48,812 bases of DNA from Caulobacteraceae bacterium. GTDB taxonomy: Bacteria; Pseudomonadota; Alphaproteobacteria; Caulobacterales; Caulobacteraceae. Made by a program: the position numbers and the translations under genes. The stretch covers positions 1 through 48,812 of the forward strand of contig CANJXI010000023.1 in NCBI GenBank assembly GCA_947478785.1, given 5' to 3'. Below are positions 26,776 through 35,828 of the stretch, piece after piece (the stretch's first letter is position 1; each line of letters begins with the position of its first letter). The notes under the pieces are model-generated. The model saw only the letters and a program-made list of their open reading frames with translations. It searched no databases and had not been told where the DNA came from.

Positions 26776-28101
26776 TTAGGTATTCCCGGGCAGCTTGCAG
26801 TTGCCGGCGAAGACGCAGCCGGTGGAGGAGACGGCGCTCACCGGGCTCGGGTTGTACTCGACCATGTAGCCCTTCAGGCCGTCCGCGCAGGCGACTTCCA
26901 GCAGGAGCGTGCCCTTGGCCGTCTTGGCCGCCAGCCGCGAGTTGGAGACCACGCAGGTGGTGGTGGGGTTCAGCTTCTTGAGGTCGGCGGTCAGCGCATC
27001 GTAGCCGGAGCCGGCCTTGTTGAGGCCGCACTTGTAGCCGGCCACCAGGGCGTGGCCGCAGTCGAGGACCTCGCTCTTGCCGGCGGTCTTGAAGACGCCG
27101 ACGCCGCCCGTGCCTTCGGAACACACCAGCTCGACCACGTCCTGGCCGGCGGGCGACGGGAAGACCGCGTACTTGGTGACCGTGCAGGCCGTGCCGGCGG
27201 CCTTGGCCAGCCGGGTGTAGAGGCCGGCCTGCTCGGTCTCGGCCTGGCGGGCGTCGGTCAGCTGGCAGCCGCCCAGGATGGCCTGGGCCCTGGCGCATTC
27301 GACGGGCGGCGCCACGACGCCGTCGGCGGCGACCTTCAGGATGTAGCCCTTGCCCTCCTGGCAGGCGACCTCGAAGAAGTTGGCGTTATCGGTCGCGGTG
27401 CCGACGAAGCGGCGCTCCTTGACCGTGCAGGCGACCTTCGACGACGCCACATAACCGTCGACCACCGCCAGGCGCGAGGCCGCGGGGGTCAGGATACATT
27501 TGATGTTGCCGCCGCCGTCATCGAAGTTCAGGCAGTTCTGGGCCTGGATCGGCTTGCCCATGTCGAAGGGCACGCTGGCCACCAGGATGTAGCCGACGCC
27601 GCCCTGGCAGGCGATTTCCATATAGGTGCCGGACTTGCTCTGGCCGATGCCGCGCACCGCTTCGGGCGCGCACTGGACGTTCTGCTTGGCGAGCGCCTGG
27701 GCGACCGCCGCCTTCGGATCGAGGTTGGCGGGCAGGATGCAGGGCAGCGAGGCGGCCTTGGCGCCCTCGGGCACGGTGTCGGCCTCGACGCAGGTGAAGG
27801 CGCTGGGGGTTCCGCCGGCCGGGGACTGCAGGACGTAGCCCATGCCCTGCTGGCAGGCGACTTCGTAGAAGTCGACCGTGGTCTTGGCCTTGCGGTCCTC
27901 CGACTTGCCGACGAAACGCGCGTCGGTCACCTGGCAAGGCAGGCCCGCGGCCTGGGCCAGGGCCGGAGCGGCGGCCATGCCGGCCTTGCGCTGATCGGCG
28001 CTGACAGCCGGGGCGGCGGCCTTGGTGGCCGATATGACCGTGGCGGGCGCGAGCACCGCGAAGAGCAGGGCCGCGACCAGCCCCAATCCCAATCGCCTCA
28101 T
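26776..28101 (-). CDS. Exported protein with five four-cysteine tandem repeats
   Basis: Protein of 441 aa that I do not recognise. The N-terminus MRRLGLGLVAALLFAVLAPA is a signal peptide. The mature part holds exactly 20 Cys in five groups of four: 56/83/104/121, 144/165/190/202, 225/247/269/279, 306/327/348/358 and 383/405/429/435. The period is 77-88 residues. Each unit reads roughly xCxV...RFVG....(F/Y)xEVACQxGxGYxLxxx....C......CxL. The even Cys count suggests two disulfides per unit in the periplasm. ATG 28101 has AGGAGAG upstream. It is a single gene with no functional neighbour. Confidence 0.85.
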   Translation of the reverse strand: MRRLGLGLVAALLFAVLAPATVISATKAAAPAVSADQRKAGMAAAPALAQAAGLPCQVTDARFVGKSEDRKAKTTVDFYEVACQQGMGYVLQSPAGGTPSAFTCVEADTVPEGAKAASLPCILPANLDPKAAVAQALAKQNVQCAPEAVRGIGQSKSGTYMEIACQGGVGYILVASVPFDMGKPIQAQNCLNFDDGGGNIKCILTPAASRLAVVDGYVASSKVACTVKERRFVGTATDNANFFEVACQEGKGYILKVAADGVVAPPVECARAQAILGGCQLTDARQAETEQAGLYTRLAKAAGTACTVTKYAVFPSPAGQDVVELVCSEGTGGVGVFKTAGKSEVLDCGHALVAGYKCGLNKAGSGYDALTADLKKLNPTTTCVVSNSRLAAKTAKGTLLLEVACADGLKGYMVEYNPSPVSAVSSTGCVFAGNCKLPGNT

Positions 28102-28283
28102 GATTTCAGTCTCTCCTGGGTGTTTCTTGGCCTAGCCGCCAGATTTTGGGCACATAAGCGCCGCGATCATCTCGGGGTCAAGATGAGGAAGCAAGCGGGC
28201 CGAACTGTGGCGTGAACGCAAGGGCTTAGCGGGTCGGCGGGGGCGGGACACCCCGGGTGTCGGAACCCCATCCGGCGAATCTC

Positions 28284-28742
28284 TCAGGCCCCGCGCACCC
28301 TCAGCCGGGCGCCGGTGACGCCCACGACTTCCACCCGGGCGCCGGCCTCCAGGCCCTCGCCTTCCGCGAGGTCGGCGGCCCACTCCTTGCCGTCGATGAA
28401 CACGCGGCCCGAGCCGCCCGCGAAGGCGGCCACGGCCTTGCCGTGATGGCCCATCAGGCGGGCTATGTTGTCGTTGATGTCGTGGCCGTCCGGGGCCAGC
28501 GACCGCGGCAGGTAGCGGCGCGCAAGCAAGGTCGAGACGATGGTCAGCAGCGCGAAGACCAGCAGCGCCACCGGCAGGGAGACGCCGGCGAGACCCGCCA
28601 GCACCGCCACGGCGGCGGCCGACGCGGCCGGCCACAGCAGCCAGCCGGAGCCGGTCGCCACCTCCATCGCCAGCAGGCCGGCGGCGAAGGCGATCCAGAC
28701 CCAGAAGGGGTGCGCGGCGTAGACGAGGGTCAGGCTCGGCAT
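28284..28742 (-). CDS. nfeD: NfeD-like membrane protein
   Basis: Protein of 152 aa with two to three N-terminal transmembrane segments (about residues 12-85) and a C-terminal OB-fold domain (GKAVAAFAGGSGRVFIDGKEWAAD, VEVVGVTGARLRV). This short NfeD form normally partners an SPFH protein at the membrane, and here it follows that gene by 3 bp on the same strand. The exact cellular role is unresolved; membrane microdomain organisation is the usual proposal. Confidence 0.92.
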   Translation of the reverse strand: MPSLTLVYAAHPFWVWIAFAAGLLAMEVATGSGWLLWPAASAAAVAVLAGLAGVSLPVALLVFALLTIVSTLLARRYLPRSLAPDGHDINDNIARLMGHHGKAVAAFAGGSGRVFIDGKEWAADLAEGEGLEAGARVEVVGVTGARLRVRGA

Positions 28743-28745
28743 GGC

Positions 28746-29729
28746 TCAGGCCTCCGTCGTGGGCGGCACGGCCGGGCCGCGGGCGTACGGCGGACGGGGC
28801 TCCTCCCGGGGCGGGCGCGGCGGCTCGGTCCGGGCGGTCCTCACCATCTCGCCGATACCGGCGATGGAGCCCATCAGCGAGGCCATGTCGGCCGGCACGA
28901 TGACGGTCTTCTGCTGCGGGCTCTCGGCCAGCTTGCCGAACGCCTCCACGTACTTCTGGGCGATGAAGTAATTGATGGCGTTGACGTCGCCGTCGGCGAT
29001 GGCGTTGGAGACCAGCTCGGTGGCCTTGGCTTCGGCCTGGGCGGAGCGTTCGCGGGCCTCGGCGTCGCGGAAGGCGGCCTCCTTGCGGCCCTCGGCCTGC
29101 AGGATCGCCGACTGCTTCTGGCCCTCGGCGACGGTGATGGCGGCCTGTTTCTCGCCGTCGGCCTCGGTGATCACCGCGCGCCGCTCGCGCTCGGCCTTCA
29201 TCTGCCTGGCCATCGCGTTGGTGATGTCCGGCGGCGGCTGCAGGTCCTTGATCTCGATGCGCGCCACCTTGACGCCCCAGGGGCTGGTGGCCTGGTCGAT
29301 GACGTCCAGCAGGCGGGTGTTGATCTGGTCGCGCTGCGACAGCACTTCGTCGAGCTCCATGTTGCCGACGACGGTGCGCAGGTTGGTCATGGTCAGCTGG
29401 GTGATGGCGAAGTCGAGGTTGGTCACCCGGTAGGCGGCCGCCGCGGCGTCCATCACCTGGATGAACACGATGGCGTCCACCTGGACCGAGACGTTGTCCT
29501 TGGTGATCACGTCCTGGCGAGGCACGTCGAGGACCTGCTCCATCATGTTGATGCGGCGTCCGACACCCTCGACGAACGGGGTCAGGAAGCTGATGCCGGG
29601 CTTCAGCGTCCGAGTGTAGCGGCCGAACCGCTCGACGGTGAACTCGCGGCCCTGCGGCACGATCTTGACGGCCCCGAGCGCGACCACCACGGCCAGCACG
29701 ATGAAGACGATGGCGACGGCGAATCCCAT
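28746..29729 (-). CDS. SPFH/stomatin-like membrane protein (QmcA/slipin type)
   Basis: Protein of 327 aa with an N-terminal membrane helix (about 1-20), then the SPFH domain: FTVERFGRYTRTLKPGISFLTPFVEGVG, then RQDVITKDNVSVQVDAIVFIQV. A long Ala/Glu/Gln coiled coil follows (ERRAVITEADGEKQAAITVAEG). The C-terminal tail is Pro/Arg rich. ATG 29729 has GGGAGGG. Cotranscribed with nfeD; the two products are expected to form a membrane-scaffold complex. Confidence 0.94.
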   Translation of the reverse strand: MGFAVAIVFIVLAVVVALGAVKIVPQGREFTVERFGRYTRTLKPGISFLTPFVEGVGRRINMMEQVLDVPRQDVITKDNVSVQVDAIVFIQVMDAAAAAYRVTNLDFAITQLTMTNLRTVVGNMELDEVLSQRDQINTRLLDVIDQATSPWGVKVARIEIKDLQPPPDITNAMARQMKAERERRAVITEADGEKQAAITVAEGQKQSAILQAEGRKEAAFRDAEARERSAQAEAKATELVSNAIADGDVNAINYFIAQKYVEAFGKLAESPQQKTVIVPADMASLMGSIAGIGEMVRTARTEPPRPPREEPRPPYARGPAVPPTTEA

Positions 29730-29840
29730 GGCACCCTCCCGAGAACAGCGTCCCGTGAGTCTATCGGGGCCGGGGGCGTCCCGCCACGGAATCCGGACGG
29801 CCGGGCTCGCGCCGGGCGCGGGCCTCTGCTAGCGAGGCGC

Positions 29841-30398
29841 ATGTTCTGGAAGACCCTGGGCCTCGCGGCCTGCGCCGTCCTGCTCTGCGCCGCCGCGCCG
29901 AAGGCCGCCCCCAAGGCGGCCAATCCACCGAAGGCGCCGCCGGCGAAGGCGGGGGCCAAGGCGACGCTCCCGGCGTTCGACGCCCGCGATCCGGCTAGCC
30001 TGGTGGCGCTGCTGGGCTCGGCCGGCGCCAAGGCGCAGGTGGCGCGCAAGGACGAGGACGCGGTGCTGGTGACCGTGGAATCGGTGGCGGCGAACTTCTC
30101 GGTCCAGTTCGCCGACTGCGACCGCCAGGGCCGGGCCTGCAAGGCGGCCTTCTTCGACCTGATGGGCGGCAAGGCGAGCCCGCCGATCAGCCAGCTCAAC
30201 GCCTTCAACCAGAGCTCGGTGATGTGCCGCGCCTACCAGGACAGGTCAGGCAAGCCGCACGTGGTCTATTCGACCCTGCTGTTCGCCGACGACACACGCC
30301 AGCACGCCACCACCCAGCTGGCCGCCTGGCAGGGCTGCGTCGGCGAGTTTGGCCTCTTCCTGAAGGACCCCAACGCCTACCTGGCGTCCGCGCCCTGA
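29841..30398 (+). CDS. Exported YbjN-domain protein
   Basis: Protein of 185 aa. A signal peptide (MFWKTLGLAACAVLLCAAA) is followed by a Lys/Ala/Pro linker and a domain like YbjN: LVALLGSAGAKAQVARKDEDAVLVTVESVAANFSVQFADC, FFDLMGG, then LNAFNQSSVMCRAYQDRSGKPHVVYSTLLF. Four Cys are in the mature part, probably disulfide-bonded. The function of exported YbjN proteins is unknown. It is divergent from the SPFH gene and its stop is only 9 bp from that of the convergent yaaA gene. Confidence 0.8.
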   Translation: MFWKTLGLAACAVLLCAAAPKAAPKAANPPKAPPAKAGAKATLPAFDARDPASLVALLGSAGAKAQVARKDEDAVLVTVESVAANFSVQFADCDRQGRACKAAFFDLMGGKASPPISQLNAFNQSSVMCRAYQDRSGKPHVVYSTLLFADDTRQHATTQLAAWQGCVGEFGLFLKDPNAYLASAP

Positions 30399-30407
30399 CA
30401 TTCGGAT

Positions 30408-31217
30408 TCAGGCGTCCTCGGTCTTCCGGGCGCGGGACGGAACGACCGGCGGCGGCTGGGGCCGGGCGAAGGTGAACTCTTCATCGGTGGAGAGACTGGC
30501 CACGAAGCGGTAGCCGGCGGCGTCGAAGGCGCGCAGGTCGGCTGTGCGCTCGATGCGGTTGTCGATGGCGTAGCGGGCCATCAGGCCGCGCGCCCGCTTG
30601 GCGAAGAACGACAGCACGCGGGCCTCGCCGTCCTTCTCCTCGAGAAAGCGGCAGGAGACCACCGGCAGGTTGAGCGCCGCGCGATCGACGGCGCCGAAGT
30701 ATTCCTGGCTGGCGCAGTTCACCAGGGTGCGGTCCTTGTGGCCGGCCGCGGCCATGTTCAGCGCCTCGGCGAGCCGGGGACCCCAGAAGTCGTAGAGGCT
30801 CTGGCCCCGGCGGGTCTTCAGGCGCACGCCCATCTCCAGGCGGTAGGGCTGGATGGCGTCGAGGGGGCGCAGCAGGCCGTAGAGCCCCGAGAGGATCCGC
30901 ACGTGGTCCTGCGCCCAGGCAAGCGCGCGGCGGTCGAGTTCGCGGGCCTTCAGCCCCAGGTAGACGTCGCCGTTGAAGGCGAAGGCCGCCTGCAGGCCAT
31001 CCTCGGAGTCCGGCTGGAAGGCCTGGAAGCGCTCGCGGTTCAGTTTCGCCAGGTTGTCGGAGAGCGCCATCATCCGCTTCAGGTCGATGGCCCGCAGTTT
31101 CCGGGTGGTCTTGGCGAGTTCCGCCGTCTGGTCGGCCAGTTGCGGCGCCGAGACCGGTATCGCGGGCGGCGCGGGCGTGAAATCGAGCGCCTTGGAGGGA
31201 GAGATGACCAGCAGCAT
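30408..31217 (-). CDS. yaaA: YaaA family peroxide-stress protein (DUF328)
   Basis: Protein of 269 aa beginning MLLVISPSKALDFTP, the standard YaaA start. Other conserved parts are LSDNLAKLNRERFQAF, AAFAFNGDVYLGLKA, ILSGLYGLLRPLDAIQPYRLEMG, LYDFWGPRLAE and LVNCASQEYFGAV. In E. coli YaaA lowers free iron during peroxide stress. The frame is open to 33368 on this strand but that part is antisense to the histidine kinase, so ATG 31217 is the start. The last 15 residues are Pro/Arg rich. Confidence 0.94.
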   Translation of the reverse strand: MLLVISPSKALDFTPAPPAIPVSAPQLADQTAELAKTTRKLRAIDLKRMMALSDNLAKLNRERFQAFQPDSEDGLQAAFAFNGDVYLGLKARELDRRALAWAQDHVRILSGLYGLLRPLDAIQPYRLEMGVRLKTRRGQSLYDFWGPRLAEALNMAAAGHKDRTLVNCASQEYFGAVDRAALNLPVVSCRFLEEKDGEARVLSFFAKRARGLMARYAIDNRIERTADLRAFDAAGYRFVASLSTDEEFTFARPQPPPVVPSRARKTEDA

Positions 31218-31364
31218 CCTTAACCTTTGCCGCGCCCGAAGGCCGGCGCCAAGTGTTCCGCGCGAGCGGCCGCAGAAGCCTGTGGATGGCGCCCGCGCGG
31301 CATGCGGTCGCCGACTAACATAGGTGTCTTGATCGCCGCCCCGGCCTCGGCCATCTAGGCGCCG

Positions 31365-33236
31365 ATGGCCTCCCCTCGCGCCGATCGCGCCCTGCGCGCC
31401 CTGACGTTTGGATTCGTGGTCCTGGTGATCGCCGTGCTGGGCAGCCTGTGGCTGAGCAGCCGCCAGCAGGCCGCGGCCGGCTGGGTGACCCACACCCTGG
31501 AAGTCCAGAAGGCGCTGGCGTCCACCCGGGCCCACCTGCAGGACGCCGAGGCCGGGCAGCGCGGCTATCTGCTGAGCGGCCAGGAGAGCAGCCTCGCCCC
31601 CTACTTCAGCGCGGCGAGCGTTCTGCCCAGGGAATTCGACAGGCTGGAGGGCCTCGTCGCCGACAACCCGGTGCGCCGCGCCGAAGTCGCCCGTCTGCGA
31701 CGCGACGCGCTGCGGCGCTACGACATGCTCCGGATCAACATCGACCTTCGCCGCCAGGGGCAGCCGGTCTCCGCCGAAAGCCTGCGGCGCGGCAGCGCGC
31801 TGATGGCCGAGGTCGGGCGCACCGTCGAGCGCATCGACGCGACCGAGGAGCAGCTGCTGGCGCGCCGGTCCAAGGCCGCGCAGACCGAGACCACGCTGCT
31901 GATCGCCATCCTGCTGGCCAGCGCCGTCATCGCCATGGGCGTCGGGGCCTTCGGCTACTTGGATGGCCGCCGCCGGGTGGAGGCCGTCGTCAGCGCCCGG
32001 GACGCGCTGGCGCTCGCCAACAGCCAGCTCAAGGCCGAGGCCGCCAGCCGCGAGCAGGCCGAGACCCAGGTCCGCCAGCTGCAGAAAATGGAGGCCGTGG
32101 GCCAGCTGACCGGCGGCATCGCCCACGACTTCAACAACATGCTGGCGATCGTGCTGGGCTCGCTGGACATGGCCAAGCGGCGGCTGGGCCAGGACCTGCC
32201 GCGGGCCGAGGTCTATATCGACAACGCCATCGAAGGCGCCCAGCGGGCCACCCAGCTGACCGGGCGGCTGCTCGCCTTCTCCCGCCAGCAGCCGCTCGCG
32301 CCGCTGCCCATGGACGTCAACAAGCTGGTCGGCGGCATGTCGGAGATGCTGCGGCGGACCATCGGCGAGCACCTGCGGGTGGAGACCGTCCTGGCCGGCG
32401 GCCTGTGGCGCGCGTTCGCCGACCCCAGCCAGCTCGAGAACGCCATCCTCAACCTCTGCGTCAACGGCCGCGACGCCATGCCGGACGGCGGGCGGCTGAC
32501 CATCGAGACCTCCAACGCCCACCTGGACGACAGCTACGCCGCCGTCCACGCCGAGGTGGCCGCCGGTCAGTACGTCATGGTCTCGGTGACCGACACCGGG
32601 GCCGGCATGCCGGTCGAGGTGGCCGAACGCGCCTTCGATCCGTTCTACACCACCAAGGGGGTGGGCAAGGGCACGGGGCTCGGCCTCAGCCAGGTGCACG
32701 GCTTCGTCAAGCAGTCCGGCGGCCACGTGAAGATCTATTCGGAGCCCGGCGTCGGCACGACGGTGAAAATCTACCTGCCCCGGCACACAGGCGCCCTGGA
32801 GACCGTCGACGTCGACACCGCCTCGCCGCTGGAGACCCCGCGCGGCGTCAGCGAGGAGATCGTCCTGGTGGTCGAGGACGACGAGCGCGTGCGCCACCTG
32901 TCGGTCGATGCGCTCCGCGAGCTTGGCTACACGGTGGTGCAGGCCTCGGACGCCAGCCAGGCGCTGGCGGTGCTGACCATCCAGCCCCGCGTGGACCTCC
33001 TGTTCACCGACATCGTCATGCCGGACATGAACGGCCGCCGCCTGGCCGATGCGGCGCGCGAGACGCGGCCGGACCTGAAGGTGCTCTACACGACGGGCTA
33101 TACGCGCAACGCCATCGTCCACAACGGTATGCTGGACGCCAACGTCGCCTTCCTGCCCAAGCCGTTCACGCTGGAACAACTGGGCGTGAAGGTGCGCCAG
33201 GTGCTGGACGGCCAGGGCGCCAACCGGCCGGGCTAG
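31365..33236 (+). CDS. Hybrid sensor histidine kinase with CHASE3 domain
   Basis: Membrane sensor kinase of 623 aa. Order: TM1 (13-31), periplasmic CHASE3-like helical domain (about 38-170, with [18 protein letters not shown]), TM2 (176-198), short coiled coil, HisKA with phospho-acceptor H254 in [11 protein letters not shown], HATPase (N box near N363-N367, G1 DTGAGMP, F box FDPFYTTK, G2 GKGTGLGLS), and C-terminal receiver (VVEDDE, phosphoacceptor D549 in [12 protein letters not shown] at LPKPFT). The start is ATG 31365. No response regulator is adjacent; the signal is unknown. Confidence 0.93.
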   Translation: MASPRADRALRALTFGFVVLVIAVLGSLWLSSRQQAAAGWVTHTLEVQKALASTRAHLQDAEAGQRGYLLSGQESSLAPYFSAASVLPREFDRLEGLVADNPVRRAEVARLRRDALRRYDMLRINIDLRRQGQPVSAESLRRGSALMAEVGRTVERIDATEEQLLARRSKAAQTETTLLIAILLASAVIAMGVGAFGYLDGRRRVEAVVSARDALALANSQLKAEAASREQAETQVRQLQKMEAVGQLTGGIAHDFNNMLAIVLGSLDMAKRRLGQDLPRAEVYIDNAIEGAQRATQLTGRLLAFSRQQPLAPLPMDVNKLVGGMSEMLRRTIGEHLRVETVLAGGLWRAFADPSQLENAILNLCVNGRDAMPDGGRLTIETSNAHLDDSYAAVHAEVAAGQYVMVSVTDTGAGMPVEVAERAFDPFYTTKGVGKGTGLGLSQVHGFVKQSGGHVKIYSEPGVGTTVKIYLPRHTGALETVDVDTASPLETPRGVSEEIVLVVEDDERVRHLSVDALRELGYTVVQASDASQALAVLTIQPRVDLLFTDIVMPDMNGRRLADAARETRPDLKVLYTTGYTRNAIVHNGMLDANVAFLPKPFTLEQLGVKVRQVLDGQGANRPG

Positions 33237-33321
33237 CCTCCTGTCCCCCGCGGTAAGGCGGTCTCCGACACCGCCAGCGACGCCAAGAAATAGGGCCGCC
33301 AACCCGCCGGTCACCGCCGCT

Positions 33322-33467
33322 GTCATCGCGCTTTCGCGGACCGCGAAGACCGGGACCCATGCACTCAAGGTCCAGCCGGGGTGCGCCGAAGCCTCGCCGC
33401 CGCATATCTTCCGGGAGCGCTGGCGTTTATGGGTCCCGGTCTTCCGCTACGCGGAAACCGGGATGAC
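33322..33467. repeat. GTCAT...ATGAC palindromic element, family B, copy 4 (divergent)
   Basis: A 146-bp unit starting GTCATCGCGCTTTCGCGG and ending GTCCCGGTCTTCCGCTACG to CCGGGATGAC. The ends are paired hairpins as in other family B copies; the interior differs. It fills most of the gap between the histidine kinase and the alpha/beta hydrolase. Confidence 0.75.
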
Positions 33468-33488
33468 ACCAGGGAGCGGGGGCGAAAG

Positions 33489-34193
33489 ATGTCGCAAGCA
33501 GTGAAGCGGATCGTCCTCGTCCACGGCTCGCAGCATGGGGCGTGGTGCTGGGAGCTCGTGGCGCCGCTGCTGGCGGCCCGGGGCTACCGGGTCCAGGCCA
33601 TCGACCTGCCCGGCCTGGGCGAGGACCCGACGCCCACGGAGCAGGTCACGCAAGCCGACTTCACGCGCCGGGTGGTCGAGGCCCTGGAAGACGGCGACGG
33701 GCCGGCGCTGCTGGTCGGCCACTCGTTCGGCGGCATATCGATCTCGGCGGCGGCCGAGGCGGCGCCGGAGCGGGTGGCGCGGCTGGTCTACCTGACCGCG
33801 CTCCTGCCGCGGGTGGAGACCGGCGGGCGCAGCGTCATCGAGTGGATCCAGACCCTGGGGTTTTCCGCCGCGAGCCAGACGGGCGGGCCCGAGGCCATGT
33901 TCTACCACCTGTGCCCGCCCGGGATCACCGCGCGGGCGGTGGCGCGCCTGCGGCCGCAGCCCCGGACGCCGATCCTGGAGCCGCTGATCCTGAGCCCGGA
34001 ACGCTGGGGCGCCCTGCCCAGGACCTACGTCGCCTGCGACCAGGACAGGATGATACCGCCGGACATCCAGCGGCGGATGTGGGAAGCCGCGCCCGGAATA
34101 CGCCTGCGACGGCTCAACACCGACCATTCGCCCTTCTATTCGGACCCCGAGGGCCTGGCGGCGATCCTCGATGAGGAAGCGCGCGCCGCTTAG
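33489..34193 (+). CDS. Alpha/beta-fold hydrolase
   Basis: Protein of 234 aa like the small esterase/hydroxynitrile-lyase (EstC/MES) branch. The oxyanion strand is IVLVHGSQHGAWCWE, the nucleophile Ser is in LLVGHSFGGISIS, and the catalytic His is in LNTDHSPFYSDPEGL. The acid is probably Asp in ACDQDRM. ATG 33489 follows a G-rich site. The frame is open upstream across the palindromic element and that extension is rejected. The substrate is unknown. Confidence 0.9.
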   Translation: MSQAVKRIVLVHGSQHGAWCWELVAPLLAARGYRVQAIDLPGLGEDPTPTEQVTQADFTRRVVEALEDGDGPALLVGHSFGGISISAAAEAAPERVARLVYLTALLPRVETGGRSVIEWIQTLGFSAASQTGGPEAMFYHLCPPGITARAVARLRPQPRTPILEPLILSPERWGALPRTYVACDQDRMIPPDIQRRMWEAAPGIRLRRLNTDHSPFYSDPEGLAAILDEEARAA

Positions 34194-34226
34194 GCGTATG
34201 GATGCGCATCAAGGGAGACCTCCACC

Positions 34227-34598
34227 ATGCGCCGACTGTTCCTCAGCCTCGCGACGGCCCTGGCGCTGGCCACGCCCGCCGCCGCCCAGGGCCCCGGCTT
34301 CGGGCCGGCCAGGCCCGCGATGATCTACTCGGTCGAACAGATCGTCAGCCCGAGGCTGTCGCCCGTGCTCCTGGAGAAGCTCAAGCCGATCCACACCCTC
34401 GGCGAAGTCGAGGACCTGCTGAAGGCCAACGCCATCCCGTTCACCTGGCGAAGGACGGAGGTGGACAATTCGACCATGCCGCCGGCGGTGGTCGCGCAGA
34501 TCGAGACCCTTCCCCCGGGCGAGGTGTTCGTCCTCCCCCAGGGCGAAAGCCTGGTCTACAACGTCATCCTCGCCAGACGCCTCAAACCCGTAGGCTGA
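34227..34598 (+). CDS. Small exported protein of unknown function
   Basis: Protein of 123 aa with a clear signal peptide (MRRLFLSLATALALATPAAA) and no Cys in the mature part. It contains VSPRLSPVLLEKLKPIHTLGEVEDLLKANAIPF and ends LPPGEVFVLPQGESLVYNVILARRLKPVG. The last segment faintly resembles the post-parvulin tail of SurA/PpiC proteins, but the catalytic domain is absent, so I assign no function. ATG 34227 has AGGGAG. It lies 33 bp after the hydrolase gene and may be cotranscribed. Confidence 0.75.
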   Translation: MRRLFLSLATALALATPAAAQGPGFGPARPAMIYSVEQIVSPRLSPVLLEKLKPIHTLGEVEDLLKANAIPFTWRRTEVDNSTMPPAVVAQIETLPPGEVFVLPQGESLVYNVILARRLKPVG

Positions 34599-34646
34599 GG
34601 CCAGTCCCGAAGCCGTCGTGGAACGGCGCGGCGCGGAGGATGCGCG

Positions 34647-35795
34647 GTGAGCGGAAGTCTCGAAGGTGTGCGGATCCTCGAGCTGGCCCGGTTCCAGGCC
34701 GGGCCACGCTGCGGGATGGTTCTGTCCGACCTTGGCGCCGAGGTGATCAAGATCGAGCCGCCGGGCGGTGAGAACACGCGCGGCATCTCGCCCCTCGTGC
34801 GCGGCCAGAGCCTCTATTTCGCGGCCTACAACCGGGGCAAGAAGAGCCTCTGCCTCGACATGCGCAGCGCCCGCGGCAAGCAGATCTTCGCCGACCTCGT
34901 GACCCGGGCCGACGTGGTTCTGGAGAACTTCCGGCCCGGCGTGATCGAGGAGATGGGCTTCGGCTACGAGGCCCTGCGCGCCCTCAACCCGGGGATCATC
35001 CTCACCTCCATCTCGGCCTATGGCCAACACGGCGCGCGCCGCGGGAAACCGGGGTTCGACCCGCTGGGCCAGGCCATGAGCGGGCTGATGTGGCTGACCG
35101 GCAAGGCGCTCGGCCAGCCGGTGGGGACGGCGTCGTCCATCGTCGATCGGGTCACCGCCCTGCACGCCGCCATCGGGACGCTCGCGGCCCTGCGCCACCG
35201 CGACCGGACCGGCGAGGGCCAGGTGGTGGACGTCTGCCTGATGGATTCCGGCCTGACCCTTGTGGAGATCCCGCTCTCCTACAACCTGAACACCGGCGAG
35301 GAAGGGGGCGAGGATGGCCGCCCGCCGATCCCCTGCAAGGACGGCTATATCGTTGTCTCGGCCCAGCCGCGCCGGTGGAAGGCGCTGATGAGCCACATCC
35401 TAGGCGAGCCGGTCGAGGGCGACCCCGGCGCCGAGGTGCTCATGGGCCGGTCGGATGCGCGGATGCAGGTGCTTCGCGACTGGTGCGCCGGCCGGGCCGT
35501 GGACGAGGTCTGCGCGACCCTGGAAGGCATGGACATCTCCGCGGCCCCCGTGAAGACCATCCCCGAGGCCGCGCGGGACCCGCACATCGCCGAGCGCGAG
35601 ATGATGGTCCGTTCGCCCGACCCGCTGGCCGGTGAACTCTACCTGGCCGGAACGGCGATCAAGCTGTCGAAGACCCCCGGCCGCGTGGCGCCGGTCCCCG
35701 CGCCGGGTCAGCATACCGACGCGCTGCTCGCCGAACTGCTCGGCTATGATGGAGAACGGCTGCAAGACCTGCGGCGTGACGGCGTCATTGCCTAG
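34647..35795 (+). CDS. CaiB/BaiF family (class III) CoA-transferase
   Basis: Protein of 382 aa that moves CoA between organic acids. It begins LEGVRILELARFQAGPRCGMVLSDLGAEVIKIEPPGG, continues FAAYNRGKKSLCLDM and VLENFRPGVIEEMG, and has a probable catalytic Asp in SSIVDRVTALHAAIGTLAAL, followed by GEGQVVDVCLMDS. The start is GTG 34647 with GGAGGA 8 nt upstream; no ATG fits. It is probably cotranscribed with the crotonase 33 bp downstream, suggesting a catabolic acyl-CoA pathway. Confidence 0.92.
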   Translation: MSGSLEGVRILELARFQAGPRCGMVLSDLGAEVIKIEPPGGENTRGISPLVRGQSLYFAAYNRGKKSLCLDMRSARGKQIFADLVTRADVVLENFRPGVIEEMGFGYEALRALNPGIILTSISAYGQHGARRGKPGFDPLGQAMSGLMWLTGKALGQPVGTASSIVDRVTALHAAIGTLAALRHRDRTGEGQVVDVCLMDSGLTLVEIPLSYNLNTGEEGGEDGRPPIPCKDGYIVVSAQPRRWKALMSHILGEPVEGDPGAEVLMGRSDARMQVLRDWCAGRAVDEVCATLEGMDISAAPVKTIPEAARDPHIAEREMMVRSPDPLAGELYLAGTAIKLSKTPGRVAPVPAPGQHTDALLAELLGYDGERLQDLRRDGVIA

Positions 35796-35828
35796 GCGCC
35801 GCGCCGGCGGACAATCAGGGGACTGCCA

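Noticed and set aside
28257..29840. Plus-strand extension upstream of the YbjN-domain gene
   Set aside because: Antisense to nfeD and the SPFH gene; the signal peptide starts at 29841.
31218..33368. Upstream extension of the yaaA frame by 717 codons
   Set aside because: Antisense to the histidine kinase; YaaA similarity starts exactly at ATG 31217.
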